A stretch of 64,000 bases of DNA from Marinomonas lutimaris. GTDB taxonomy: Bacteria > Pseudomonadota > Gammaproteobacteria > Pseudomonadales > Marinomonadaceae. The notes beneath the pieces were generated by a model. The model saw nothing but the letters and a program-made list of their open reading frames with translations, had not been told where the DNA came from and made no database searches. Position numbers and translations under genes: made by a program. Within the stretch, counting starts at the first letter, position 1. The number at the start of each line of letters is the position of its first letter. The DNA lies in assembly GCF_019426345.1 (NCBI RefSeq), contig NZ_JAHLLW010000001.1, positions 558,001-622,000 of the forward strand, given 5' to 3'. Positions 8,879-18,165 of this stretch are shown here, in pieces.

Positions 8879-9187
8879 ATGACACATCGAAAGCTCGAAC
8901 AGCATGAGATAGAGCAAGCCCTTAACCAGTTAAACACAGAAGCGTCACAAGACTGGGCGATCGAAGACGAAAAGCTCAGTAAAACCTTTAAATTCAAAGA
9001 CTTTCAACACGCTTTTGGTTTTATGACCATGTGTGCGATCTACGCTGAAAAGCAAGATCATCATCCTGAATGGTTTAATGTTTACAATAAAGTTAGCATT
9101 CAACTGACATCACACGATGTATCTGGCATTTCCAATAAAGACTTTGATCTTGCGAAGAAGATGGAAACCTTTGCATTGTCTGTGTAA
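8879..9187 (+). CDS. phhB: Pterin-4a-carbinolamine dehydratase
   Basis: A 102-residue protein with the family signature [16 protein letters not shown]: histidines H61 and H62 and the downstream H79 are the catalytic residues. It dehydrates 4a-hydroxytetrahydrobiopterin formed by phenylalanine hydroxylase and helps recycle the pterin. The phenylalanine hydroxylase gene is not in the window. A GAGGTGA ribosome-binding site precedes the ATG. It is a stand-alone gene. Confidence 0.93.
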   Translation: MTHRKLEQHEIEQALNQLNTEASQDWAIEDEKLSKTFKFKDFQHAFGFMTMCAIYAEKQDHHPEWFNVYNKVSIQLTSHDVSGISNKDFDLAKKMETFALSV

Positions 9188-9232
9188 TAGATAATTCACC
9201 ACAACACGCAGGCTTCCGAGTTCGATTATTCG

Positions 9233-9865
9233 CTAATTAGTTAGAATAGCTGCCAATAGTTGACTGGAAGTCGGCACTAATCCCACTTTAATCTCGAAAG
9301 GTTTGAACACCTTATTAATGATTTCTGCGGTGTAATTACCTTTGTCGTTTTCGATTTCTGACAAGGTCTTACGAGAGACGCCACACAGCTTGGTATAAGC
9401 ATCTTGTCTAATACCCAGAACGCCAACGCGTAATTCTCGTAGTGCGGCGCCTTGTGTCATTTCATCCAACAATAAACTTTTGATGATCTGATTAATCGCA
9501 ATTAATTGTTCTTCTTTTGTCATCGGCTCTAAGCTTTTAGACGCACGCTGACGAGTGCTGCTTGATGATTCTGGCGCGTCAGCCTCAATAGCAATAGGGC
9601 TTTCAGCAAGGTTTTTAATAGAGTCATCAATAGTGCTTTCTATCGCTTTTTGGGTTTTGCTTTTCTTTGGCGTTTGGGGATCTGTGGTAGACACTTTCAC
9701 AACTTCAGTAGATACGATCACTTCAGGCTGAGAATCTTTTTTTTCTTTAGAATGTTTCTTGGTTTCTAGTTTGTCCTGCTTCTTCTTTTTTTGCTCATTT
9801 TTCTTTGATTTGGCTTTATGCTTCTTCAATGGTTGAGCGCTGTCTAACTGTCCTTTCATCTTCAT
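9233..9865 (-). CDS. Lysine-rich protein with C-terminal HTH (XRE-like) domain
   Basis: A 210-residue protein of two very different halves. Residues ~8-60 are extremely lysine-rich (KKHKAKSKKNEQKKKKQDK), probably disordered and nucleic-acid binding. The C-terminal ~95 residues contain an XRE-like helix-turn-helix (LGIRQDAYTKLCGVSRKTLSEIENDKGN). The ATG at 9865 has a GGAGA box; the hydrophobic upstream extension of the frame lacks one and is probably not translated. The HTH is at the C-terminus rather than the N-terminus. Function unknown; a DNA-binding regulator is likely. Confidence 0.65.
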   Translation of the reverse strand: MKMKGQLDSAQPLKKHKAKSKKNEQKKKKQDKLETKKHSKEKKDSQPEVIVSTEVVKVSTTDPQTPKKSKTQKAIESTIDDSIKNLAESPIAIEADAPESSSSTRQRASKSLEPMTKEEQLIAINQIIKSLLLDEMTQGAALRELRVGVLGIRQDAYTKLCGVSRKTLSEIENDKGNYTAEIINKVFKPFEIKVGLVPTSSQLLAAILTN

Positions 9866-9982
9866 TTTGTCGTCTCCGTAGGCCTTATAAAAAAGCGAGG
9901 TTGAGTACCGTGAATGAAATGAGAGTACAGAGCTAATATGACAGATAAGTAACAATAATAAATAAAGGTTAAACAACTCAAA

Positions 9983-10810
9983 CTATTTTTTTAAGTTATA
10001 GATATTCATAGTATTTTCACCAAATACTTTTTCCTTAGATAAGCTATTTTGTGTCAAATATAGCTCAACTATGTCGAACCATTTTGCGTAAGACGATGCC
10101 AAAAGGCTGACTGGCCAGTCGCTGCCCCAGAGGACTCTTTGTTCCCCGAAGACGTCAAAAATAGTATCGATATAAGGAAATAAATCCTTCGCTTGCCAAT
10201 CACTGCTTGCTTCAGTAACGAGACCAGAAAGCTTACAACTTACGTTTGGTAAATCTCGAAACGCACTGAGATCTGTACGCCACTGGTGCAATTCACGCTC
10301 TTTAATGTTTGGTTTCGCACCATGATTGATAACAACTTTTAGGTCTGGATGTTGTTCTATCAGTTGTTTTAAATTTTTTAGATGCTGTGGTTTAACAAGA
10401 GCATCGAATACAAGTTGGTGTTGTCTTAGACTGCGTAATGTTTTAGCAACAGCGGGACTTAGCATCCAGTCAATGTCTTTAATGTCTTGGATCATTGGAC
10501 GTATGCCAACTAATTTAGGGTGCTTTGCCAATTCAGCGATATGTTTTGGTGCGTTGCTATGATCAAAATCGCCCCAGCCTACGACGCCTTTGATGTATTC
10601 GTATTGCTCGCTAAGCCGTAACAAAAATTGGGTTTCTGCTTCCGTCGGAGCAGCCTGAACCAACACGGTGCCGTCAATATGGTGATTGTTCAGTAAGGGA
10701 AGTAGGTCATCCGGCTTGAAGTCTTTATACAACGCAGTCAGTTCTGGCGTTAACCAGCTGTAATCATTGCGTTCTAGTCGCCAAAAGTGTTGATGAGCAT
10801 CAATCCGCAT
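9983..10810 (-). CDS. Amidohydrolase, probable L-fucono-lactonase (COG3618)
   Basis: A 275-residue TIM-barrel amidohydrolase with the N-terminal metal-binding H6-x-H8 (DAHQHFW) and the C-terminal GSDWPV motif with the catalytic aspartate. This group hydrolyses sugar lactones, including L-fucono-1,5-lactone and L-rhamnonolactone. It overlaps the FucU gene by 11 bases, so the two are translationally coupled. In the island it would open the lactone formed by the sugar dehydrogenase to give the aldonate. Confidence 0.85.
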   Translation of the reverse strand: MRIDAHQHFWRLERNDYSWLTPELTALYKDFKPDDLLPLLNNHHIDGTVLVQAAPTEAETQFLLRLSEQYEYIKGVVGWGDFDHSNAPKHIAELAKHPKLVGIRPMIQDIKDIDWMLSPAVAKTLRSLRQHQLVFDALVKPQHLKNLKQLIEQHPDLKVVINHGAKPNIKERELHQWRTDLSAFRDLPNVSCKLSGLVTEASSDWQAKDLFPYIDTIFDVFGEQRVLWGSDWPVSLLASSYAKWFDIVELYLTQNSLSKEKVFGENTMNIYNLKK

Positions 10811-11237
10811 GATTTATCACTCCCTTTTTGACCATAATATTTGCGTAAGGGCGAATGTCTGAAGTTTGGATAATCACAAAGGCTTGTTTTGCTCTTTGAT
10901 AAAATCCAAATCGTTCAAGCCCAATTGGACGAGCGGTGAAGTTGGTTTTCTTTTGAATTATTTGTGTGAAATCCTCCACTGTTGGAGGAACGATCTCAGG
11001 GTGATCGACTGTTTCCATGGTAATAAAAGGGTTTTCAACAAAGGTATCGATAGGGAGAAGCGTGAGGATAGCGGATAAGGCTTCAGAGCTGTTTACACCG
11101 CTTAGCCTAATGCACTCTCGACCATGGCTGGTGGCTGGAAAATTGGCATCGGTGATGAGTAATTCATCACCGTGCCCCATTGCTCTCATTGCATAAAGCA
11201 GTTCAGGCGTAATGATACTTGGTATGTGATAAAGCAT
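10800..11237 (-). CDS. fucU: L-fucose mutarotase (FucU/RbsD family)
   Basis: A 145-residue RbsD/FucU family protein with the conserved active-site segment MGHGDELLITDANFPA (H22, D30) and the later YANIMVKKGVI region. It interconverts sugar anomers (alpha/beta L-fucose in characterised members), supplying the right form to the dehydrogenase. It sits between the GntR regulator (68 bases upstream) and the lactonase, probably one operon. FucU is the strongest hint that the substrate is L-fucose or a close relative. Confidence 0.87.
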   Translation of the reverse strand: MLYHIPSIITPELLYAMRAMGHGDELLITDANFPATSHGRECIRLSGVNSSEALSAILTLLPIDTFVENPFITMETVDHPEIVPPTVEDFTQIIQKKTNFTARPIGLERFGFYQRAKQAFVIIQTSDIRPYANIMVKKGVINHAD

Positions 11238-11305
11238 GATGTTCCTCTTATTTTTATTATGGAAAGAGTTTTTTTAGAAGACAGAACTTCTCATTATTTT
11301 GCGAA

Positions 11306-11998
11306 TTACATTTTAAAATACTCAGCGTGAGATTCTTCCAATGGCAAAATTCTAGGGATCAGTTGGCCAATGTGATATTTCATTGCTTCCCGAGCGGCAT
11401 CGACATCTTGTTCTTTGATCGCAGCAAGAATCGCCTGATGTTCTTTTACGGCTTCCGCAGGTCTACCTTCTTCCGGCAAAATCAGCATACGCGCTCTCAC
11501 CAAGTGTAGAGAGACGCTGTCTAACACTTGTGAAACACCGTTGAAGCCAGTGAAATTCATCAGCAGAGTGTGAAATTCTTCATCTGCTTGGTAAAAACCC
11601 ACGAAGTCTTTGTCTTCCACCAATAACGCTTGCATTCGTACGTTGCGAGTCAAGGCGGCTAATTGTTCCTCGCTGCGTTCTAGCGTTACTTTTTCAACGG
11701 CGGCGACTTCTAATGCTTGCCTTAAAAAGCTTGCCTCACGTATTTCATCCATGGAAAAACAGGATACTTTAGTCGCCGATTGTGGGATGACATCGACTAA
11801 ACCTTCCGCAGACAGTCGAGCTAATGCTTCAGCAACAGGAGAGCGGGAAACGCCCAGCTGCTCACAAATTGCGCCTTTTCGAATCACTGTGCCGGGCGGG
11901 TATTGCATGGAAAGTATGGCCTCTCGCAATGATTGATATACCCGCTGAGACAGTGAACCGCTCAAGTTCTGGATTTTATTAAGCGATGACTCTGCCAT
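11306..11998 (-). CDS. GntR family (FadR/FCD) regulator of the fucose island
   Basis: A 230-residue regulator. The N-terminal GntR winged helix (VYQSLREAILSMQYPPGTVIRKG, then LGVSRSPVAEALARL) is followed by an all-helical FCD ligand domain (~85-220). It stands at the divergent junction between the fucU-lactonase operon and the dehydratase-ABC operon, with a 14-bp palindrome in the shared intergenic region. It most likely represses both arms and responds to a pathway intermediate. Confidence 0.88.
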   Translation of the reverse strand: MAESSLNKIQNLSGSLSQRVYQSLREAILSMQYPPGTVIRKGAICEQLGVSRSPVAEALARLSAEGLVDVIPQSATKVSCFSMDEIREASFLRQALEVAAVEKVTLERSEEQLAALTRNVRMQALLVEDKDFVGFYQADEEFHTLLMNFTGFNGVSQVLDSVSLHLVRARMLILPEEGRPAEAVKEHQAILAAIKEQDVDAAREAMKYHIGQLIPRILPLEESHAEYFKM

Positions 11999-12015
11999 AA
12001 ATTTATTTCCTTAAT

Positions 12016-12029
12016 ACTAACATGTTAGT
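12016..12029. promoter_or_regulatory. Palindromic operator candidate for the fucose-island GntR
   Basis: ACTAACATGTTAGT is a perfect 14-bp palindrome 18 bases upstream of the GntR start, in the divergent promoter region. It fits the size and symmetry of FadR-subfamily sites. Confidence 0.5.
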
Positions 12030-12107
12030 TGACGATTGAAATTGTTGGTGCTAGTTTGAATATACAACAACAATAATTAAATGTGAATTTAGAACAGGGG
12101 ATTGCCC

Positions 12108-13628
12108 ATGATCATTGGGTCCAAACAAACTATTCGTTTACACGCTAATGATAACGTCGTTATCGCCTTAAGTGATCTTGCTGAAGGCAGTAAATTAAAC
12201 GAATTTGACGTTACGCTACTTAGCTATGTCCCAAGAGGTCATAAGGTCGCTGTTAAGAATATAGCGAAAGGCGATAATGTTATTCGCTATGGCCAAATCA
12301 TTGGACAAGCGACACAAGCTATAGCGCTCGGAGAACATGTACACGTTCAAAACATGGGCATGGGCGAGCATCTTCAAGACTATGCATTTTCTCAAAACAG
12401 CAATTCATTACCTCCAATTTTAACCCCTCGTACTTTTAACGGTTATCACCGTGAAAATGGCAAAGTCGGTACTCGTAACTATCTTGGTATTTTAACTTCG
12501 GTTAATTGTGCTGGTTCCGTTGCGCGTTTTATCGAAGAGGCGGCTACTAAAACTGATTTCCTAAAAGATTATCCGAATATTGATGGCATCGTGCCGATTG
12601 TTCATAGCACTGGCTGTGGCATGTCGGGTCAAGGTGAAGGCTATCAAACTCTTCACCGTACGCTGACGGGTTATGCCAATAATCCAAATTTCGGCGGCAT
12701 TTTGTTGGTCGGTCTTGGCTGTGAAGTACTGCAAGTGTCTAGCCTTGTGGACAGTCAAGAACCGAGCGCTGCCTTTCGTTATATGACGATTCAGTCTGAA
12801 GGCGGTACGCGAAAAACAATCGAAAAAGGCTTACAGGAACTGCATTTATTAGCTCAAGAAGCAAATAAAGCAACACGAGAACCTGCTCCTGTCTCCGAAA
12901 TTATGGTCGGTATGCAATGTGGTGGCTCCGATGGCTATTCCGGTATTACTGCTAATCCAGCTTTAGGTTATGCCTCTGATTTATTAGTTCGTCACGGTGG
13001 CACTACTATCCTCTCAGAAACATCTGAAGTGTATGGCGCGGAACATTTATTGACTCGCCGCTCGGTATCAGAAGAGGTAGGGCAGAAGCTAATTGATCGA
13101 ATCCATTGGTGGGAAGATTACTGTGCCCGTAATGGCGGTGAAATGGACAATAATCCAAGTCCCGGTAATAAAAACGGTGGTTTAACTACCATTCTTGAAA
13201 AGTCTTTGGGAGCAGTTGCCAAAAGCGGCAGCGCGCCATTAACCGATGTTTACCTGTTTGGCGAAGCGATTGATAAAAAAGGCTTTGTATTTATGGATAG
13301 CCCAGGCTTTGACCCATGTTCAGTAACCGGGCAAGTCGCATCTGGGGCGAACATGATTATTTTTACCACAGGACGTGGTTCAGTTTCAGGTTATAAGCCT
13401 ACGCCATGTATTAAGTTGGCAACTAATACAGAAATGTATCGTCGGCTTCAAGAAGACATGGATCTGAACTGTGGAGATATCGTCACTAGTGGTGTGTCAA
13501 TTGAAGAAAAAGGCACGGAGCTATTCGAGCTAATTATTCGAATTGCGTCAGGTGAAGAAACAAAAAGTGAAGCGTTAGGTTTTGGTGGGGCAGAATTTGT
13601 GCCTTGGCAAATTGGCGCAGTGATGTAG
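12108..13628 (+). CDS. UxaA family dehydratase (altronate/galactarate dehydratase type), probable L-fuconate dehydratase
   Basis: A 506-residue protein. The N-terminal SAF domain (~1-85) is followed by a UxaA catalytic domain with VMVGMQCGGSDGYSG-type sequence and conserved cysteines and histidines expected to hold iron. The family dehydrates sugar acids to 2-keto-3-deoxy acids. Most described L-fuconate dehydratases belong to the enolase superfamily. A UxaA-type enzyme fills this slot in the Campylobacter jejuni fucose locus (recalled from literature), and probably here. The ATG at 12108 has an AGGGGA box 9 bases before it, better than the TTG two codons upstream. Confidence 0.85.
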   Translation: MIIGSKQTIRLHANDNVVIALSDLAEGSKLNEFDVTLLSYVPRGHKVAVKNIAKGDNVIRYGQIIGQATQAIALGEHVHVQNMGMGEHLQDYAFSQNSNSLPPILTPRTFNGYHRENGKVGTRNYLGILTSVNCAGSVARFIEEAATKTDFLKDYPNIDGIVPIVHSTGCGMSGQGEGYQTLHRTLTGYANNPNFGGILLVGLGCEVLQVSSLVDSQEPSAAFRYMTIQSEGGTRKTIEKGLQELHLLAQEANKATREPAPVSEIMVGMQCGGSDGYSGITANPALGYASDLLVRHGGTTILSETSEVYGAEHLLTRRSVSEEVGQKLIDRIHWWEDYCARNGGEMDNNPSPGNKNGGLTTILEKSLGAVAKSGSAPLTDVYLFGEAIDKKGFVFMDSPGFDPCSVTGQVASGANMIIFTTGRGSVSGYKPTPCIKLATNTEMYRRLQEDMDLNCGDIVTSGVSIEEKGTELFELIIRIASGEETKSEALGFGGAEFVPWQIGAVM

Positions 13629-13709
13629 GTCTTTTTTCAATTTAATAAAAACAAATAAAAGGTAGCTGTTGGCAGCGGTGGTGACAGCTACTTAAACGGG
13701 GAAAAACTT

Positions 13710-14459
13710 ATGAGACTCAAGGGAAAAACAATATTAATAACAGCTGCTGGTCAAGGAATTGGTAGAGCAAGTGCCGAAGCCTGTTTAAAAGAAGGGGCGA
13801 ATGTCATTGCTACAGATATCAATGCTGAGGCGCTTAAATCTTTGCAGCAAGATTGCCCAACTATACAAACACATATACTCGATGTTATGGACGCCAATTC
13901 TATTAAATCATTCGCTGAGCAGATGCCCAATCTAGATGGTTTGTTTAATTGTGCAGGTTTTGTTCATAACGGCACTGTTTTAGATATTAGTGATGAAGAT
14001 TGGGAGTTCAGTGTGAACTTGAATGTCACTTCTATGATGCGTATGTGTCGAGCTTTTCTACCCGGTATGTTGAAGCAAGCCGAAATTACTGGCTCTTCTT
14101 CTGTCGTCAATATGGCTTCTATGGCCTCTTCAATCAAAGGCTTCCCAATGCGGACAGCCTATGGCGCGACCAAAGCAGGTGTCATTGGATTATCAAAAGG
14201 CATTGCAGCGGATTTTGTCAAACAAGGTATTCGTTGTAACTCAGTCTGCCCCGGAACTGTTAATACACCTTCTTTGCAAGGCCGTATTGCTTCGGCTGCG
14301 GATCCTGTTCAAGCGCAAAAAGATTTTATCGCTCGCCAACCTATGGGGCGCCTAGCTGAGGTAAGTGATATTACGCCAATCATTGTGTACTTGTTATCTG
14401 ATGAGAGTGCGTTTATGACGGGGCAGTCTTTGCTCGTAGATGGTGGTGTGACGATTTAA
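13710..14459 (+). CDS. SDR dehydrogenase, probable 2-keto-3-deoxy-L-fuconate dehydrogenase
   Basis: A 249-residue classical short-chain dehydrogenase with the nucleotide motif TAAGQGIG (residues 11-18), D36 suggesting NAD(H) preference, catalytic S137, Y151 and K155 (YGATK), and a C-terminal LLVDGG. Its N-terminus resembles the 2-keto-3-deoxy-L-fuconate dehydrogenase/DHRS6 branch. It would oxidise C4 of the keto-deoxy acid from the dehydratase to the 2,4-diketo acid, the substrate of the FAH-family enzyme encoded at 18166. Confidence 0.85.
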   Translation: MRLKGKTILITAAGQGIGRASAEACLKEGANVIATDINAEALKSLQQDCPTIQTHILDVMDANSIKSFAEQMPNLDGLFNCAGFVHNGTVLDISDEDWEFSVNLNVTSMMRMCRAFLPGMLKQAEITGSSSVVNMASMASSIKGFPMRTAYGATKAGVIGLSKGIAADFVKQGIRCNSVCPGTVNTPSLQGRIASAADPVQAQKDFIARQPMGRLAEVSDITPIIVYLLSDESAFMTGQSLLVDGGVTI

Positions 14460-14515
14460 TTACGTCACGTAGATGATATTCGAATCAGCCTACTATTTGT
14501 TACGGAGTAAAAACG

Positions 14516-16006
14516 ATGCCGTTATTGGTTGAAATGAGTGGAATTGAAAAACGATTTCCCGGTGTATATTCGCTTCGAGGTGTTAATTTCGACCTTGAAA
14601 AAGGTGAAGTACATGCTTTGATGGGCGAGAACGGTGCTGGCAAGTCGACGTTGATGAAAATACTGTCTGGTGTGTATCAAAAAGACAGTGGCACCGTAAA
14701 AGTTGACGACCAACTTGCTGTCTTTGATGGTCCAAAAGCTGCGCAAAATGCGGGTATTGGCATCATTCATCAGGAACTGAGTTTGATGAATGATCTGACC
14801 GTTGCTCAAAATGTGTTTATTGGTCGAGAGCCTCGTTCTGCTTGGGGGGTGATTGACGAAAAACGTTTAAATGCTCAGGCAAGTGACATCTTTGAGAAGA
14901 TGAATTTCGATATTGATCCGATGACTGAAATTGGCAGTTTAACGGTCGCTAAGCAACAGATGGTCGAAATAGCCAAGGCTTTATCTTTTCAATCACGTGT
15001 TCTCATTATGGATGAGCCAACAGCGGCTTTGAATGATGCGGAGATTGCAGAGTTGTTTGTCATTATCCGTCGCCTGAAAGCGGAAGGCGTTGGCATCATC
15101 TATATCAGTCACAAGATGGATGAAATCAAGCAAATCGCAGATCGCGTTACTGTGCTACGCGATGGCGAATACATCGGCACAGTCGAGGCTAAAGAGACGC
15201 CATTATCTGAAATCATTTCGATGATGGTCGGTCGCGAAGTAAAAGATGAAACGGTTGATATCCCCGATTTGTCTGATCAACCAGAGTTACTTGCTGTGAA
15301 AGGCCTGAACCGTGGAAAAGAGATTAAGGATGTCAGTTTTTCTCTCAAGAAAGGCGAAATTTTAGGTTTTGCGGGTTTAATGGGAGCAGGGCGAACCGAA
15401 GTGGCTCGGGCTATTTTTGGCGCTGACCCAATTGATTCTGGAGAGGTTTGGGTGAAGGGCAAGCAGTGCCACATTCAATCTCCATGTGATGCTGTTGCTG
15501 CTGGTATTGGTTATTTGTCTGAAGACCGTAAGCACTTTGGTTTGGCCTTGGGGATGGACGTTCGCGCCAATATTGCCATGGCGACGTTAAACCGTTTTAC
15601 CAGCTCGTTCGGCGCATTGAATGAATCTAAGATGAGCAGCGTCGCCAATGATTATATTAAGCAGCTGGGCATCCGAACTCCTTCTGATACACAGGAGGTG
15701 GGCTTTTTGTCTGGTGGTAATCAGCAAAAAGTAGTCATTGCAAAATGGTTATTAAGAGACTGTGACATTTTGATTTTTGATGAACCAACGCGAGGGATTG
15801 ATGTGGGTGCCAAGTCGGAGATTTATAAATTATTAGAATCTCTCGCCAAGCAAGGTAAAGCGATTATTGTCATTTCTTCGGAGCTACCTGAAGTAATGCG
15901 CCTAAGCCATCGAATTGCCGTTATGTGCCAAGGGAAACTTACTGGAATATTGCCCGGTGGAAAAGCAACAAATCAAGAACAAATTATGGCATTAGCCACT
16001 CAGTAA
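14516..16006 (+). CDS. Sugar ABC transporter ATP-binding protein (RbsA/MglA type)
   Basis: A 496-residue tandem ATPase. Domain 1 has Walker [10 protein letters not shown] (37-45). Domain 2 has a degenerate P-loop (GLMGAGRTE) but an intact LSGGNQQK signature and Walker B ([15 protein letters not shown]), the usual pattern for CUT2-family carbohydrate importers. It powers the permease encoded 22 bases downstream. The substrate is inferred from context to be L-fucose or a related sugar. Confidence 0.93.
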   Translation: MPLLVEMSGIEKRFPGVYSLRGVNFDLEKGEVHALMGENGAGKSTLMKILSGVYQKDSGTVKVDDQLAVFDGPKAAQNAGIGIIHQELSLMNDLTVAQNVFIGREPRSAWGVIDEKRLNAQASDIFEKMNFDIDPMTEIGSLTVAKQQMVEIAKALSFQSRVLIMDEPTAALNDAEIAELFVIIRRLKAEGVGIIYISHKMDEIKQIADRVTVLRDGEYIGTVEAKETPLSEIISMMVGREVKDETVDIPDLSDQPELLAVKGLNRGKEIKDVSFSLKKGEILGFAGLMGAGRTEVARAIFGADPIDSGEVWVKGKQCHIQSPCDAVAAGIGYLSEDRKHFGLALGMDVRANIAMATLNRFTSSFGALNESKMSSVANDYIKQLGIRTPSDTQEVGFLSGGNQQKVVIAKWLLRDCDILIFDEPTRGIDVGAKSEIYKLLESLAKQGKAIIVISSELPEVMRLSHRIAVMCQGKLTGILPGGKATNQEQIMALATQ

Positions 16007-16028
16007 AGGCTAACAGGAGAGAAAAATA

Positions 16029-17036
16029 ATGATAACCGAAAGCCAAAAGGCATCACCAAGTCTTATCAGTAAGTTGATAAAAATGTCAGCACATCAGCGA
16101 GTGCTCGCCTTTGCGAGTTTGATCGTATTATTGATCGTGTTTTCTATCGCATCCCCGAATTTTATGCAGACGTCGAATATGCTGGCGATTCTGCAAGCGA
16201 CATCTGTTAATGGTGTTCTAGCAGTGGCAGCCACGTTAGTAATTATCTCCGGTGGTATTGATTTGTCCGTCGGAACCTTGATGACATTCACCGCTGTAGT
16301 TGCTGGTGTACTGTTAACCAATATGAATTTGCCACTGCCAATAGGTGTGCTTGGTGCCATTCTAGCAGGTGCATTTTGTGGTTTCTGCTCTGGCTCTTTT
16401 GTCGCTAAGATGAAAATCCCACCTTTCATTGCCACTTTAGGCATGATGTTGATCCTAAAAGGTTTGTCGTTGGTAGTCAGCGGTGCGCGCCCTATTTACT
16501 TCAATAACACGCCAGGTTTTGACGAGATTTCGCGTGGCTCACTAATTGGTGAAGTCTTACCTTTTCTACCTATTCCAAATGGTGTGTTGATTCTTTTCAT
16601 TGTTGCTGGTGTGGCGAGTTATGTATTGAGTAAAACCATTCTAGGTCGTTATTGCTTCGGTATTGGTTCTAATGAAGAGGCTGTACGTTTATCTGGTGTG
16701 AATACGGACTTTTGGAAAATTGCGATTTACGCGGTAGCGGGTGGTATTTGTGGTATTGCTGGGATTTTGATTTCGTCACGTTTGAACTCGGCTCAACCTG
16801 CCCTTGGTCTTGGTTATGAATTGGAAGCGATTGCCGCTGTGGTAATCGGCGGAACTTCTTTATCAGGTGGACGCGGCACGATTATCGGTACCTTAATTGG
16901 CGCATTAATCATGGCGGTATTAACGAATGGCTTACGAGTATTATCTGTTGCACAAGAATGGCAGACCGTAGTGACTGGCATCATCATTATCTTGGCGGTT
17001 TATGCCGACATGATGCGCCGTCAAAAATCAAAATAG
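16029..17036 (+). CDS. Sugar ABC transporter permease (RbsC type)
   Basis: A 335-residue membrane protein with about ten hydrophobic segments and the CUT2 permease hallmarks ISGGIDLSVG and AAVVIGGTSLSGGRGT. It would form the inner-membrane channel, as a homodimer with the RbsA-type ATPase. A GGAGA ribosome-binding site precedes the ATG. A 119-base gap with a small hairpin separates it from the binding-protein gene. Confidence 0.93.
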   Translation: MITESQKASPSLISKLIKMSAHQRVLAFASLIVLLIVFSIASPNFMQTSNMLAILQATSVNGVLAVAATLVIISGGIDLSVGTLMTFTAVVAGVLLTNMNLPLPIGVLGAILAGAFCGFCSGSFVAKMKIPPFIATLGMMLILKGLSLVVSGARPIYFNNTPGFDEISRGSLIGEVLPFLPIPNGVLILFIVAGVASYVLSKTILGRYCFGIGSNEEAVRLSGVNTDFWKIAIYAVAGGICGIAGILISSRLNSAQPALGLGYELEAIAAVVIGGTSLSGGRGTIIGTLIGALIMAVLTNGLRVLSVAQEWQTVVTGIIIILAVYADMMRRQKSK

Positions 17037-17155
17037 GATAATAAAAAGTAATAATTGTTAGAAGCAAGTTATTGATTTTAAAGTGTAAATCGGTGGTATA
17101 ACGCCACCACAACAAAAGTAAACCTCGAAAATAACAACATAACGGAGGAACGGAC

Positions 17156-18103
17156 ATGTTGTCACGTCGTACGCTAATAGGTCTAATCAGTGCTGTATCA
17201 ATTATGGCAACATCATCACTTGTGAGAGCTGATGATCAACTGTACATCCCACTGATTTCAAAAGGTTTTCAACATCAATTTTGGCAGGCGGTTAAGCAAG
17301 GTGCTGACCAAGCAGCAAAAGAGTTTAACGTCCGAGTCACATTCGAAGGGCCTGATACAGAAGCGCAGGTGGATCGACAGATCGATATGTTAGCGGCTGC
17401 ATTAGCCAATAAACCCGATGCTATTGGTTTTGCTGCTCTAGACAGCCAAGCTGCCATTCCTTTGTTACGCAAAGCACAAAAAGCCGGTATTCCCGTTGTA
17501 GCGTTTGACAGTGGTGTGGAAAGTGATATTCCAGTGACAACAGCAACGACAGATAACTTAGCTGCGTCTGCATTGGCGGCAGATAAAATGGCAGAGTTGA
17601 TTGGTAATAAAGGACAAGTCGCTGTGGTGGCTCACAGTCAAACAGGGACAACAGGCATTGATCGTCGTGATGGTTTTCTAAAACGCATGAAAGAAGCTCA
17701 TCCAAATATTGAAGTGGTTACCGTTCAATACGGTGATGGCGATCAACTGAAATCAACGGAAGTTGCTCGTGCAATTCTGACCTCTTATCCAAAGCTAGCC
17801 GGTATGTTTGGTACCAATGAAGGTTCTGCCGTAGGTGTTGTAAATGCGGCTCGTGAGTCTAAAGCAAAAGATCTTGTCATTATTGGATTTGATTCTGGTA
17901 CAGCTCAGATGAATGCGATTCGTAGTGGTTTGATGGCGGGTGCGATTACTCAGAATCCAATCGGTATTGGTTATGAAACTGTGAAAGCAGCGGTTAAAAC
18001 CATCAAGGGTGAAAAGGTGCCAAAAATTATCGACACAGGCTTCTATTATTACACGGCTAAAAACATCGACGATCCAAAAATCGCTGCAGTTCTATATAAA
18101 TAA
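17156..18103 (+). CDS. Sugar ABC transporter periplasmic binding protein (RbsB type)
   Basis: A 315-residue protein with an arginine-rich signal peptide (MLSRRTLIG..., cleavage near VRA-DD) and the two-lobe periplasmic-binding fold of the RbsB family (PLISKGFQHQFWQAVKQG; VVIGFDSGTAQ-like hinge segments). It captures the sugar in the periplasm for the RbsA/RbsC pair. A GGAGGAAC box precedes the ATG. A strong hairpin with T-run follows the stop and probably raises its expression relative to the downstream genes. Confidence 0.93.
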   Translation: MLSRRTLIGLISAVSIMATSSLVRADDQLYIPLISKGFQHQFWQAVKQGADQAAKEFNVRVTFEGPDTEAQVDRQIDMLAAALANKPDAIGFAALDSQAAIPLLRKAQKAGIPVVAFDSGVESDIPVTTATTDNLAASALAADKMAELIGNKGQVAVVAHSQTGTTGIDRRDGFLKRMKEAHPNIEVVTVQYGDGDQLKSTEVARAILTSYPKLAGMFGTNEGSAVGVVNAARESKAKDLVIIGFDSGTAQMNAIRSGLMAGAITQNPIGIGYETVKAAVKTIKGEKVPKIIDTGFYYYTAKNIDDPKIAAVLYK

Positions 18104-18110
18104 CAACCTT

Positions 18111-18148
18111 ATGCTGTGGTGAATCTCTTATTCACCACAGCATTTTTT
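18111..18148 (+). terminator. Strong intrinsic terminator/attenuator inside the fucose operon
   Basis: A perfect 14-bp stem (ATGCTGTGGTGAAT and its complement) with a CTCTT loop and six T. It lies directly between the binding-protein gene and the FAH-family gene, so read-through is needed for the distal genes. Confidence 0.85.
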
Positions 18149-18165
18149 ACCGATAGGAGAAAACA

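Noticed and set aside
17091-17108. Small hairpin GGTGG...CCACC between permease and binding-protein genes as a terminator
   Set aside because: The stem has only 5 base pairs and no T-run; it is more likely incidental or a minor mRNA-processing structure.
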